Assembly (NCBI GenBank): GCA_949710005.1 | Contig: OX453279.1 | Coordinates: 10,400,378 to 10,464,377, forward strand | From: Ricordea florida | Taxonomy: Eukaryota; Cnidaria; Anthozoa; Corallimorpharia; Ricordeidae | Direction: 5' to 3' | Length of the DNA stretch: 64,000 bases | Notes under the pieces: model-generated | Seen by the model: only the letters and a program-made list of their open reading frames with translations | Told to the model about the DNA's origin: nothing | The model's database searches: none | Translations under genes and position numbers: made by a program | In this document: in pieces, positions 11,935 to 25,316 of the stretch | How the letters are laid out: the number at the start of each line of letters is the position of its first letter | Numbering within the stretch: the first letter of the stretch is position 1

Positions 11935-14333
11935 AATACAATACGATTGCGAATTACTATCAATTTGATTTCTTACCTAGATGTTGCCCTTTCGTAATTA
12001 GTAAAAATCTGCAAAGTTTTAGAATTGCAAAGATTCGGTAGGTCGACGTATGATAGAATATCTTTCATTTTAAGGCATATAGGCAATTGGTCGAAGTGCG
12101 CATGCGTAGTAACTAAAACTAGTTTCCTTAAATCACATGGAAATCTAATCGCTGCAGTTAAAGTTTTATTCGTCATCCAAAGCTGAGTCTATATCCTACT
12201 ATAACATATAGATAAATCATTCAAAATGATTCGATAACTTACCCTCTTAGATGACGGTCCTTCTGCCCATACAATCTCTTATCTGGTTTTTTGCAAAAAA
12301 TCTATAAGGCTGAGCGTCCTTGCAACCATCTCCTTGTATTGTATCTTGTCTTCAAAAACGACTACAATCACGACATAAAATGCATTTTAAATTACATATT
12401 AAATGCTACAAGATGGTAAAAATTGCATGTTCATCACTAATCTGTGTAAGTAAGACTTATCAGATGAACTTTGGTACTGTCTGAGCAGTATGCTATAAAA
12501 TTAGCTGCCTTAAGCAAATATCTTGACAGCCAAAATACAATACGATTGCGAATTACTATCAATTTGATTTCTTACCAAGATGTTGCCCTTTCGTAATTAC
12601 TAAGAATCTGCAAAGTTTTAGAATTGCAAAGATTCGGTAGGCCGACGTATGATAAGATATCTTTTATTTTAGGGCATATAGGCAATTGGTCGAGGTGCGC
12701 ATCCGTAGTAACTAAAAGTAGTTTCCTTAAATCACATGGAAATCTAATCGTTGCAATTAAAATTTTATTCGTCATCCAAAGCTGAGTCTATATCCTACTA
12801 TAACATATAGATAAAACATCCAAAATGATTCCATAACTTACCCTCCTAGATGACGGTCTTTCTGCCCATACAATCTCTTATCTGGTTTTTTGCAAAAAAT
12901 CTATAAGGCTGAGCGTCCTTGCAACCATCTCCTTGTATTGTATCTTGTCTTCAAAAATGACTATAATCACGACATAAAATGCATTTTAAATTACATATTA
13001 AATGCTACAAGATGGTAAAAATTGCATGTTCATCACTAATCTGTGTAATTAAGACTTATCAGAAGAACTTTGGTACTGTCTGAGCAGTATGCTATAGAGT
13101 TAGCTGCCTTAAGCAAATATCTTAACAGCCAAAATACAATACGATATCGAATTACTATCAATTTGATTTCTTACCTAGATGTTGCCCTTTCGTAATTAGT
13201 AAAAATCTGCAAAGTTTTAGAATTGCAAAGATTCGGTAGGCCGACGTATGATAGAATATCTTTAATTTTAAGGCATATAGGCAATTGGTCGAAGTGCGCA
13301 TGCGTAGTAACTAAAAGTAGTTTCCTTAAATCACATGGAAATCTAATTGCTGCAGTTAAAATTTTATTCGTCATTCAAAGCTGAGTCTATATCCTAGTAT
13401 AACATATAGATAAAACATTCAAAATGATGCGATAACTTACCCCCTTAGATGACGGTCCTTCTGCCCATACAATCTCTTATCTGTTTTTTTTGCAAAAATT
13501 CTATAAGGCTTAGCTTTCTTGCAACCATCTCTTGGTATTGTCTCTTGTCTTAAAAAATGACTACAATCACGAGATAAAATGCATTTTAAATTACATTTTA
13601 AATGCTACAAGATGGTAAAAATTGCATGTTCATCACTAATCTGTGTAATAAGGACTTATCAGATAAACTTTGGTACTGTCTGAGCAGTATGCTATGGAAT
13701 TAGCTGCCTTAAGCAAATATCTTGACAGCCAAAATACAATACGATTGCGAATTACTATCAATTTGATTTCTTACCTAGATGTTGCCCTTTCGTAATTAGT
13801 AAAAATCTGCAAAGTTTCAGAATTGCAAAGATTCGGTAGGCCGACGTATGATAGAATATCTTTCATTTTAAGGCATATAGGCAATTGGTCGAAGTGCGCA
13901 TGCGTAGTAACTAAAAGTAGTTTCCTTAAGTCACATGGAAATCTAATTGCTGCAGTTAAAATTTTATTCGTCATTCAAAGCTGAGTCTATATCCTACTAT
14001 AACATATAGATAAAACATTCAAAATGATGCAATAACTTACCCCCTTAGATGACGGTCCTTCTGCCCATACAATCTCTTATCTGTTTTTTTTTGCAAAAAT
14101 TCTATAAGGCTTAGCTTTCTTGCAACCATCCCTTGGTATTGTCTCTTGTCTTAAAAAATGACTACAATCACGAGATAAAATGCATTTTAAATTACATTTA
14201 AAATGCTACAAGATGGTAAAAATTGCATGTTCATCACTAATCTGTGTAATAAAGACTTATCAGATAAACTTTGGTACTGTCGGAGCAGTATGCTATAGAA
14301 TTAGCTGCCTTAAGCAAATATCTTGACAGCCAA
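11935..14333. repeat. Four-monomer higher-order unit A, copy 1 (2,399 bp)
   Basis: Monomers 11973, 12572, 13171 and 13771 recur in the same order 2,399 bp to the right. Diagnostic shared variants include gcgcatccgtag near 12701 (breaking the palindromic core) and tataaaattag near 12494. A private difference from copy 2 is ccttaagtc near 13926, where copy 2 has ccttaaatc. Confidence 0.9.
12882..12957. repeat. Conversion-like patch inside a monomer
   Basis: In the monomer at 12572 the flanks follow the family with gattccataac/ggtctttctg on the left and aaaatgactataatc on the right. The stretch from tctggttttttgc to tgtatcttgtc follows the family of the 582 monomer. The donor-like tract is about 60-75 bp. 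The same patch is in the monomers at 14971, 19167, 28157, 32353 and 35948, so it arose once and was then copied. Confidence 0.75.
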
Positions 14334-16732
14334 AATACAATACGATTGCGAATTACTATCAATTTGATTTCTTACCTAGATGTTGCCCTTTCGTAATTAG
14401 TAAAAATCTGCAAAGTTTTAGAATTGCAAAGATTCGGTAGGTCGACGTATGATAGAATATCTTTCATTTTAAGGCATATAGGCAATTGGTCGAAGTGCGC
14501 ATGCGTAGTAACTAAAACTAGTTTCCTTAAATCACATGGAAATCTAATCGCTGCAGTTAAAGTTTTATTCGTCATCCAAAGCTGAGTCTATATCCTACTA
14601 TAACATATAGATAAATCATTCAAAATGATTCGATAACTTACCCTCTTAGATGACGGTCCTTCTGCCCATACAATCTCTTATCTGGTTTTTTGCAAAAAAT
14701 CTATAAGGCTGAGCGTCCTTGCAACCATCTCCTTGTATTGTATCTTGTCTTCAAAAACGACTACAATCACGACATAAAATGCATTTTAAATTACATATTA
14801 AATGCTACAAGATGGTAAAAATTGCATGTTCATCACTAATCTGTGTAAGTAAGACTTATCAGATGAACTTTGGTACTGTCTGAGCAGTATGCTATAAAAT
14901 TAGCTGCCTTAAGCAAATATCTTGACAGCCAAAATACAATACGATTGCGAATTACTATCAATTTGATTTCTTACCAAGATGTTGCCCTTTCGTAATTACT
15001 AAGAATCTGCAAAGTTTTAGAATTGCAAAGATTCGGTAGGCCGACGTATGATAAGATATCTTTTATTTTAGGGCATATAGGCAATTGGTCGAGGTGCGCA
15101 TCCGTAGTAACTAAAAGTAGTTTCCTTAAATCACATGGAAATCTAATCGTTGCAATTAAAATTTTATTCGTCATCCAAAGCTGAGTCTATATCCTACTAT
15201 AACATATAGATAAAACATCCAAAATGATTCCATAACTTACCCTCCTAGATGACGGTCTTTCTGCCCATACAATCTCTTATCTGGTTTTTTGCAAAAAATC
15301 TATAAGGCTGAGCGTCCTTGCAACCATCTCCTTGTATTGTATCTTGTCTTCAAAAATGACTATAATCACGACATAAAATGCATTTTAAATTACATATTAA
15401 ATGCTACAAGATGGTAAAAATTGCATGTTCATCACTAATCTGTGTAATTAAGACTTATCAGAAGAACTTTGGTACTGTCTGAGCAGTATGCTATAGAGTT
15501 AGCTGCCTTAAGCAAATATCTTAACAGCCAAAATACAATACGATATCGAATTACTATCAATTTGATTTCTTACCTAGATGTTGCCCTTTCGTAATTAGTA
15601 AAAATCTGCAAAGTTTTAGAATTGCAAAGATTTGGTAGGCCGACGTATGATAGAATATCTTTAATTTTAAGGCATATAGGCAATTGGTCGAAGTGCGCAT
15701 GCGTAGTAACTAAAAGTAGTTTCCTTAAATCACATGGAAATCTAATTGCTGCAGTTAAAATTTTATTCGTCATTCAAAGCTGAGTCTATATCCTAGTATA
15801 ACATATAGATAAAACATTCAAAATGATGCGATAACTTACCCCCTTAGATGACGGTCCTTCTGCCCATACAATCTCTTATCTGTTTTTTTTGCAAAAATTC
15901 TATAAGGCTTAGCTTTCTTGCAACCATCTCTTGGTATTGTCTCTTGTCTTAAAAAATGACTACAATCACGAGATAAAATGCATTTTAAATTACATTTTAA
16001 ATGCTACAAGATGGTAAAAATTGCATGTTCATCACTAATCTGTGTAATAAGGACTTATCAGATAAACTTTGGTACTGTCTGAGCAGTATGCTATGGAATT
16101 AGCTGCCTTAAGCAAATATCTTGACAGCCAAAATACAATACGATTGCGAATTACTATCAATTTGATTTCTTACCTAGATGTTGCCCTTTCGTAATTAGTA
16201 AAAATCTGCAAAGTTTCAGAATTGCAAAGATTCGGTAGGCCGACGTATGATAGAATATCTTTCATTTTAAGGCATATAGGCAATTGGTCGAAGTGCGCAT
16301 GCGTAGTAACTAAAAGTAGTTTCCTTAAATCACATGGAAATCTAATTGCTGCAGTTAAAATTTTATTCGTCATTCAAAGCTGAGTCTATATCCTACTATA
16401 ACATATAGATAAAACATTCAAAATGATGCAATAACTTACCCCCTTAGATGACGGTCCTTCTGCCCATACAATCTCTTATCTGTTTTTTTTTGCAAAAATT
16501 CTATAAGGCTTAGCTTTCTTGCAACCATCCCTTGGTATTGTCTCTTGTCTTAAAAAATGACTACAATCACGAGATAAAATGCATTTTAAATTACATTTAA
16601 AATGCTACAAGATGGTAAAAATTGCATGTTCATCACTAATCTGTGTAATAAAGACTTATCAGATAAACTTTGGTACTGTCGGAGCAGTATGCTATAGAAT
16701 TAGCTGCCTTAAGCAAATATCTTGACAGCCAA
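14334..16732. repeat. Four-monomer higher-order unit A, copy 2 (2,399 bp)
   Basis: Second tandem copy of the preceding unit: monomers 14372, 14971, 15570 and 16170. It has a private gatttggtag near 15631 where copy 1 has gattcggtag. A third, dispersed copy at about 27.5-29.9 kb lacks the private changes of both copies and so retains the likely ancestral state. Confidence 0.9.
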
Positions 16733-19700
16733 AATACAATACGATTGCGAATTACTATCAATTTGATTTCTTACCTAGATGTTGCCCTTTCGTAATTAGT
16801 AAAAATCTGCAAAGTTTCAGACTTGCAAAGATTCGGTAGGCCGACGTATGATAGAATATCTTTCATTTTAAGGCATATAGGCAATTGGTCGAAGTGCGCA
16901 TGCGTAGTAACTAAAACTAGTCTCCTTAAATCACATGGAAATCTAATCGTTGCAATTAAAATTTTATTCGTCATCCAAAGCTGAGTCTATATCCTACTAT
17001 AACACATAGATAAAACATCCAAAAATATTCGATAACTTACCCTCCTAGATGATGGTCCTTCTGCCCATAAAATCTCTTATATGGTTTTTGACAAAAATCT
17101 ATAAGGCTGAGCTTCCTTGCAACCATCTCTTGGTATTTGTTTCTTGTCTTCAAAAATGACTATAATCACGACATAAAATGCATTTTAAATTACATATTAA
17201 ATGCTACAAGATGGTAAAAATTGCCTGTTCATCACTAATCTGTGTAATTAAGACTTATCAGAAGAACTTTGCTACTGTCTGAGCAGTATGCTGTAGAGTT
17301 AGCTGCCTTAAGCAAATATCTTAAAAGCCAAAATACAATACGATTGCGAATTACTATCAATTTGATTTCTTACCTAGATGTTGCCCTTTCGTAATTAGTA
17401 AAAATCTGCAAAGTTTTAGAATTGCAAAGATTCGGTAGGTCGACGTATGATAGAATATCTTTCATTTTAAGGCATATAGCCAATTGGTCGAAGTGCGCAT
17501 GCGTAGTAACTAAAACTAGTTTCCTTAAATCACATGGAAATCTAATCGCTGCAGTTAAAGTTTTATTCGTCATCCAAAGCTGAGTCTATATCCTACTATA
17601 ACATATAGATAAATCATTCAAAATGATTCGATAACTTACCCTCTTAGATGACGGTCCTTCTGCCCATACAATCTCTTATCTGGTATTTTGCAAAAAATCT
17701 ATAAGGCTGAGCGTCCTTGAAACCATCTCCTTGTATTGTATCTTGTCTTCAAAAACGACTACAATCACGACATAAAATGCATTTTAAATTACATATTAAA
17801 TGCTACAAGATGGTAAAAATTGCATGTTCATCACTAATCTGTGTAAGTAAGACTTATCAGATGAACTTTGGTACTGTCTGAGCAGTATGCTATAGAATTA
17901 GCTGCCTTAAGCAAATATCTTGACAGCCAAAGTACAATACGATTGCGAATTACTATCAATTTGATTTCTTACCAAGATGTTACCCTTTCGTAATTTTTAA
18001 GAATCTGCAAAGTTTTAGAATTGCAAAGATTCGGTAGGCCGACGTATGATAAGATATCTTTTATTTTAGGGCATATAGGCAATTGGTCGAGGTGCGCATG
18101 CGTAGTAACTAAAAGTAGTTTCCTTAAATCACATGGAAATCTAATCGTTGCAATTCAAATTTTATTCGTCATCCAAAGCTGAGTCTATATCCTACTATAA
18201 CACATAGATAAAACATCCAAAAATATTCGATAACTTACCCTCCTAGATGATGGTCCTTCTGCCCATAAAATCTCTTATATGGTTTTTGACAAAAATCTAT
18301 AAGGCTGAGCTTCCTTGCAACCATCTCTTGGTATTTGTTTCTTGTCTTCAAAAATGACTATAATCACGACATAAAATGCATTTTAAATTACATATTAAAT
18401 GCTACAAGATGGTAAAAATTGCATGTTCATCACTAATCTGTGTAATTAAGACTTATCGGAAGAACTTTGCTACTGTCTGAGCAGTATGCTATAGAGTTAG
18501 CTGCCTTAAGCAAATATCTTAAAAGCCAAAATACAATACGATTGCGAATTACTATCAATTTGATTTCTTACCTAGATGTTGCCCTTTCGTAATTAGTAAA
18601 AATCTGCAAAGTTTTAGAATTGCAAAGATTAGGTAGGTCGACGTATGATAGAATATCTTTCATTTTAAGGCATATAGGCAATTGGTCGAAGTGCGCATGC
18701 GTAGTAACTAAAACTAGTTTCCTTAAATCACATGGAAATCTAATCGCTGCAGTTAAAGTTTTATTCGTCATCCAAAGCTGAGTCTATATGCTACTATAAC
18801 ATATAGATAAATCATTCAAAATGATTCGATAACTTACCCTCTTAGATGACGGTCCTTCTGCCCATACAATCTCTTATCTGGTTTTTTGCAAAAAATCTAT
18901 AAGGCTGAGCGTCCTTGCAACCATCTCCTTGTATTGTATCTTGTCTTCAAAAACGACTACAATCACGACATAAAATGCATTTTATATTACATATTAAATG
19001 CTACAAGATGGTAAAAATTGCATGTTCATAACTAATCTGTGTAAGTAAGACTTATCAGATGAACTTTGGTACTGTCTGAGCAGTATGCTATAGAATTAGC
19101 TGCCTTAAGCAAATATCTTGACAGCCAAAATACAATACGATTGCGAATTACTATCAATTTGATTTCTTACCAAGATGTTGCCCTTTCGTAATTACTAAGA
19201 ATCTGCAAAGTTTTAGAATTGCAAAGATTCGGTAGGCCGACGTATGATAAGATATCTTTTATTTTAGGGCATATAGGCAATTGGTCGAGGTGCGCATGCG
19301 TAGTAACTAAAAGTAGTTTCCTTAAATCACATGGAAATCTAATCGTTGCAATTAAAATTTTATTCGTCATCCAAAGCTGAGTCTATATCCTACTATAACA
19401 TATAGATAAAACATCCAAAATGATTCCATAACTTACCCTCCTAGATGACGGTCTTTCTGCCCATACAATCTCTTATCTGGTTTTTTGCAAAAAATCTATA
19501 AGGCTGAGCGTCCTTGCAACCATCTCCTTGTATTGTATCTTGTCTTCAAAAATGACTATAATCACGACATAAAATGCATTTTAAATTACATATTAAATGC
19601 TACAAGATGGTAAAAATTGCATGTTCATCACTAATCTGTGTAATTAAGACTTATCAGAAGAACTTTGGTACTGTCTGAGCAGTATGCTATAGAGTTAGCT

Positions 19701-20259
19701 GCCTTAAGCAAATATCTTAACAGCCAAAATACAATACGATATCGAATTACTATCAATTTGATTTCTTACCTAGATGTTGCCCTTTCGTAATTAGTAAAAA
19801 TCTGCAAAGTTTTAGAATTGCAAAGATTCGGTAGGCCGACGTATGATAGAATATCTTTAATTTTAAGGCATATAGGCAATTGGTCGAAGTGCGCATGCGT
19901 AGTAACTAAAAGTAGTTTCCTTAAATCACATGGAAATCTAATTGCTGCAGTTAAAATTTTATTCGTCATTCAAAGCTGAGTCTATATCCTACTATAACAT
20001 ATAGATAAAACATTCAAAATGATGCGATAACTTACCCCCTTAGATGACGGTCCTTCTGCCCATACAATCTCTTATCTGTTTTTTTTGCAAAAATTCTATA
20101 AGGCTTAGCTTTCTTGCAACCATCTCTTGGTATTGTCTCTTGTCTTAAAAAATGACTACAATCACGAGATAAAATGCATTTTAAATTACATTTTAAATGC
20201 TACAAGATGGTAAAAATTGCATGTTCATCACTAATCTGTGTAATAAAGACTTATCAGAT
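14334..20259. repeat. Segmental duplication, left copy, part 1
   Basis: About 5.9 kb (ten monomers) matches 27520-33445 at a constant offset of 13,186 bp. The order of rare variants is the same in both: gcgcatccgtag, cagacttgcaaag near 16818, atagccaattgg near 17477, gatgttaccc near 17979, cttatcggaag near 18454, gattaggtagg near 18628 and tatatgctac near 18785. The match stops where this copy has cagatgaac (about 20260) and the other has cagataaac. Confidence 0.92.
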
Positions 20260-21186
20260 GAACTTTGGTACTCTCTGAGCAGTATGCTATAGAATTAGCT
20301 GCCTTAAGCAAATATCTTGACAGCCAAAATACAATACGATTGCGAATTACTATCAATTTGATTTCTTACCAAGATGTTGCCCTTTTGTAATTACTAAGAA
20401 TCTGCAAAGTTTTAGAATTGCAAAGATTTGGTAGCCCGACGTATGATAAGATATCTTTTATTTTAGGGCATATAGGCAATTGGTCGAAGTGCGCATGCGT
20501 AGTAACTAAAACTAGTTTCCTTAAATCACATTGAAATCTAATCGTTGCAATTAAAATTTTATTCGTCATCCAAAGCTGAGTCTATATCCTACTATAACAT
20601 ATAGATAAAACATCCAAAATGATTCCATAACTTACCCTCCTAGATGACGGTCTTTCTGCCCGTACAATCTCTTATATGGTTTTTTGACAAAAAATCTATA
20701 AGGCTGAGCTTCCTTGCAACCATCTCTTGGTATTTGTTTCTTGTCTTCAAAAATGACTATAATCACGACATAAAATGCATTTTAAGTTACATATTAAATG
20801 CTACAAGATGGTAAAAATTGCATGTTCATCACTAATCTGTGTAATTAAGACTTATCAGAAGAACTTTGGTACTGTCTGAGCAGTATGCTATAGAGTTAGC
20901 TGCCTTAAGCAAATATCTCAACAGCCAAAATACAATACGATCTCGAATTACTATCAATTTGATTTCTTACCTAGATGTTGCCCTTTCGTAATTAGTAAAA
21001 ATCTGCAAAGTTTTAGAATTGCAAAGATTCGGTAGGCCGACGTATGATAGAATATCTTTAATTTTAAGGCATATAGGCAATTGGTCGAAGTGCGCATGCG
21101 TAGTAACTAAAAGTAGTTTCCTTAAATCACATGGAAATCTAATTGCTGCAGTTAAAATTTTATTCGTCATCCAAAGCTGAGTCTAT

Positions 21187-21567
21187 ATCCTACTATAACA
21201 TATAGATAAAACATTCAAAATGATGCAATAACTTACCCCCTTAGATGACGGTCCTTCTGCCCATACAATCTCTTATCTGTTTTTTTTTGCAAAAATTCTA
21301 TAAGGCTGAGCGTCCTTGCAACCATCTCCTTGTATTGTATCTTGTCTTCAAAAACGACTACAATCACGACATAAAATGCATTTTAAATTACATATTAAAT
21401 GCTACAAGATGGTAAAAATTGCATGTTCATCACTAATCTGTGTAATTAAGACTTATCAGAAGAACTTTGCTACTGTCTGAGCAGTATGCTATAGAGTTAG
21501 CTGCCTTAAGCAAATATCTTAAAAGCCAAAATACAATACGATTGCGAATTACTATCAATTTGATTTC
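21187..21567. repeat. Mosaic monomer right half (three-family chimera)
   Basis: The right half of the monomer at 20967 starts as the T8/T9 family (tctgttttttttt then gcaaaaattc). It switches within ctataaggct (about 21299-21308) to the family with gagcgtcc and aaaacgactacaatc, then switches again before about 21441 to the aattaagac/gctactg/ttaaaagcc distal type. The same chimera is present at 38.0-38.35 kb, so it formed before the segmental duplication. Confidence 0.8.
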
Positions 21568-23963
21568 TTACCTAGATGTTGCCCTTTCGTAATTAGTAAA
21601 AATCTGCAAAGTTTTAGAATTGCAAAGATTCGGTAGGTCGACGTATGATAGAATATCTTTCATTTTAAGGCATATAGGCAATTGGTCGAAGTGCGCATGC
21701 GTAGTAACTAAAACTAGTTTCTTTAAATCACATGGAAATCTAATCGCTGCAGTTAAAGTTTTATTCGTCATCCAAAGCTGAGTCTATATCCTACTATAAC
21801 ATATAGATAAATCATTCAAAATGATTCGATAACTTACCCTCTTAGATGACGGTCCTTCTGCCCATACAATCTCTTATCTGGTTTTTTGCAAAAAATCTAC
21901 AAGGCTGAGCGTCCTTGCAACCATCTCCTTGTATTGTATCTTGTCTTCAAAAACGACTACAATCACGACATAAAATGCATTTTAAATTACATATTAAATG
22001 CTACAAGATGGTAAAAATTGCATGTTCATCACTAATCTGTGTAAGTAAGACTTATCAGATGAACTTTGGTACTGTCTGAGCAGTATGCTATAGAATTAGC
22101 TGCCTTAAGCAAATATCTTGACAGCCAAAATACAATACGATTGCGAATTACTATCAATTTGATTTCTTACCAAGATGTTGCCCTTTCGTAATTACTAAGA
22201 ATCTGCAAAGTTTTAGAATTGCAAGGATTCGGTAGGCCGACGTATGATAAGATATCTTTTATTTTAGGGCATATAGGCAATTGGTCGAAGTGCGCATGCG
22301 TAGTAACTAAAACTAGTTTCCTTAAATCACATGGAAATCTAATCGTTGCAATTAAAATTTTATTCGTCATCCAAAGCTGAGTCTATATCCTACTATAACA
22401 CATAGATAAAACATCCAAAAATATTCGATAACTTACCCTCCTAGATGATGGTCCTTCTGCCCATAAAATCTCTTATATGGTTTTTGACAAAAATCTATAA
22501 GGCTGAGCTTCCTTGCAACCATCTCTTGGTATTTGTTTCTTGTCTTCAAAAATGACTATAATCACGACATAAAATGCATTTTAAATTACATATTAAATGC
22601 TACAAGATGGTAAAAATTGCATGTTCATCACTAATCTGTGTAATTAAGACTTATCAGAAGAACTTTGCTACTGTCTGAGCAGTATGCTGTAGAGTTAGCT
22701 GCCTTAAGCAAATATCTTAAAAGCCAAAATACAATACGATTGCGAATTACTATCAATTTGATTTCTTACCTAGATGTTGCCCTTTCGTAATTAGTAAAAA
22801 TCTGCAAAGTTTTAGAATTGCAAAGATTCGGTAGGTCGACGTATGATAGAATATCTTTCATTTTAAGGCATATAGGCAATTGGTCGAAGTGCGCATGCGT
22901 AGTAACTAAAACTAGTTTCTTTAAATCACATGGAAATCTAATCGCTGCAGTTAAAGTTTTATTCGTCATCCAAAGCTGAGTCTATATCCTACTATAACAT
23001 ATAGATAAATCATTCAAAATGATTCGATAACTTACCCTCTTAGATGACGGTCCTTCTGCCCATACAATCTCTTATCTGGTTTTTTGCAAAAAATCTATAA
23101 GGCTGAGCGTCCTTGCAACCATCTCCTTGTATTGTATCTTGTCTTCAAAAACGACTACAATCACGACATAAAATGCATTTTAAATTACATATTAAATGCT
23201 ACAAGATGGTAAAAATTGCATGTTCATCACTAATCTGTGTAAGTAAGACTTATCAGATGAACTTTGGTACTGTCTGAGCAGTATGCTATAGAATTAGCTG
23301 CCTTAAGCAAATATCTTGACAGCCAAAATACAATACGATTGCGAATTACTATCAATTTGATTTCTTACCAAGATGTTGCCCTTTCGTAATTACTAAGAAT
23401 CTGCAAAGTTTTAGAATTGCAAGGATTCGGTAGGCCGACGTATGATAAGATATCTTTTATTTTAGGGCATATAGGCAATTGGTCGAAGTGCGCATGCGTA
23501 GTAACTAAAACTAGTTTCCTTAAATCACATGGAAATCTAATCGTTGCAATTCAAATTTTATTCGTCATCCAAAGCTGAGTCTATATCCTACTATAACACA
23601 TAGATAAAACATCCAAAAATATTCGATAACTTACCCTCCTAGATGATGGTCCTTCTGCCCATAAAATCTCTTATATGGTTTTTGACAAAAATCTATAAGG
23701 CTGAGCTTCCTTGCAACCATCTCTTGGTATTTGTTTCTTGTCTTCAAAAATGACTATAATCACGACATAAAATGCATTTTAAATTACATATTAAATGCTA
23801 CAAGATGGTAAAAATTGCATGTTCATCACTAATCTGTGTAATTAAGACTTATCAGAAGAACTTTGCTACTGTCTGAGCAGTATGCTGTAGAGTTAGCTGC
23901 CTTAAGCAAATATCTTAAAAGCCAAAATACAATACGATTGCGAATTACTATCAATTTGATTTC
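21568..23963. repeat. Two tandem dimers (1,198-bp step)
   Basis: Monomers 21568/22167 are repeated as 22766/23365. The first member of each dimer has gtttctttaaatc; the second has attgcaaggattc. The same doublet occurs at 38349-40744, so it predates the segmental duplication. Confidence 0.85.
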
Positions 23964-25316
23964 TTACCTAGATGTTGCCCTTTCGTAATTAGTAAAAATC
24001 TGCAAAGTTTTAGAATTGCAAAGATTCGGTAGGTCGACGTATGATAGAATATCTTTCATTTTAAGGCATATAGGCAATTGGTCGAAGTGCGCATGCGTAG
24101 TAACTAAAACTAGTCTCCTTAAATCACATGGAAATCTAATCGTTGCAATTAAAATTTTATTCGTCATCCAAAGCTGAGTCTATATCCTACTATAACACAT
24201 AGATAAAACATCCAAAAATATTCGATAACTTACCCTCCTAGATGATGGTCCTTCTGCCCATAAAATCTCTTATATGGTTTTTGACAAAAATCTATAAGGC
24301 TGAGCTTCCTTGCAACCATCTCTTGGTATTTGTTTCTTGTCTTCCAAAATGACTATAATCACGACATAAAATGCATTTTAAATTACATATTAAATGCTAC
24401 AAGATGGTAAAAATTGCCTGTTCATCACTAATCTGTGTAATTAAGACTTATCAGAAGAACTTTGCTACTGTCTGAGCAGTATGCTGTAGAGTTAGCTGCC
24501 TTAAGCAAATATCTTAAAAGCCAAAATACAATACGATTGCGAATTACTATCAATTTGATTTCTTACCTAGATGTTGCCCTTTCGTAATTAGTAAAAATCT
24601 GCAAAGTTTTAGAATTGCAAAGATTCGGTAGGTCGACGTATGATAGAATATCTTTCATTTTAAGGCATATAGCCAATTGGTCGAAGTGCGCATGCGTAGT
24701 AACTAAAAGTAGTTTCCTTAAATCACATGGAAATCTAATTGCTGCAATTCAAATTTTATTCGTCATCCAAAGCTGAGTCTATATCCTACTATAACACATA
24801 GATAAAACATCCAAAAATAGTCGATAACTTACCCTCCTAGATGACGGTCCTTCTGCCCATAAAATCTCTTATATGGTTTTTGACAAAAATCTATAAGGCT
24901 GAGCTTCCTTGCAACCATCTCTTGGTATTTGTTTCTTGTCTTCAAAAATGACTATAATCACGACATAAAATGCATTTTAAATTACATATTAAATGCTACA
25001 AGATGGTAAAAATTGCATGTTCATCACTAATCTGTGTAATTAAGACTTATCAGAAGAACTTTGCTACTGTCTGAGCAGTATGCTATAGAGTTAGCTGCCT
25101 TAAGCAAATATCTTAAAAGCCAAAATACAATACGATTGCGAATTACTATCAATTTGATTTCTTACCTAGATGTTGCCCTTTCGTAATTAGTAAAAATCTG
25201 CAAAGTTTTAGAATTGCAAAGATTCGGTAGGTCGACGTATGATAGAATATCTTTCATTTTAAGGCATATAGGCAATTGGTCGAAGTGCGCATGCGTAGTA
25301 ACTAAAACTAGTTTCC
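22921..25316. repeat. Four-monomer higher-order unit B, copy 1 (2,396 bp)
   Basis: Monomer parts from 22921 to 25316 recur at 25317-27712. Shared markers include tagtctcc near 24112, gtcttccaaaatg near 24341, attgcctgttc near 24413 and atagccaattgg near 24669. The left limit is set by gtttct|ttaaat (22920) against gtttcc (25316). Confidence 0.88.

Larger units (their letters stand above)
20260..24104. repeat. Segmental duplication, left copy, part 2
   Basis: This stretch matches 37041-40885 at an offset of 16,781 bp, exactly 3,595 bp more than part 1. Shared rare variants include ctctctgagc (20272), cccttttgtaatt (20381), gtagcccgacg (20431), cacattgaaatc (20527), tgcccgtac (20659) and tatctcaacag (20915). 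The two parts are one continuous block here and are split in the other copy by a 3.6-kb insertion of array sequence. One difference is caattcaaa near 23547 against caattaaaa near 40328. Confidence 0.9.
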
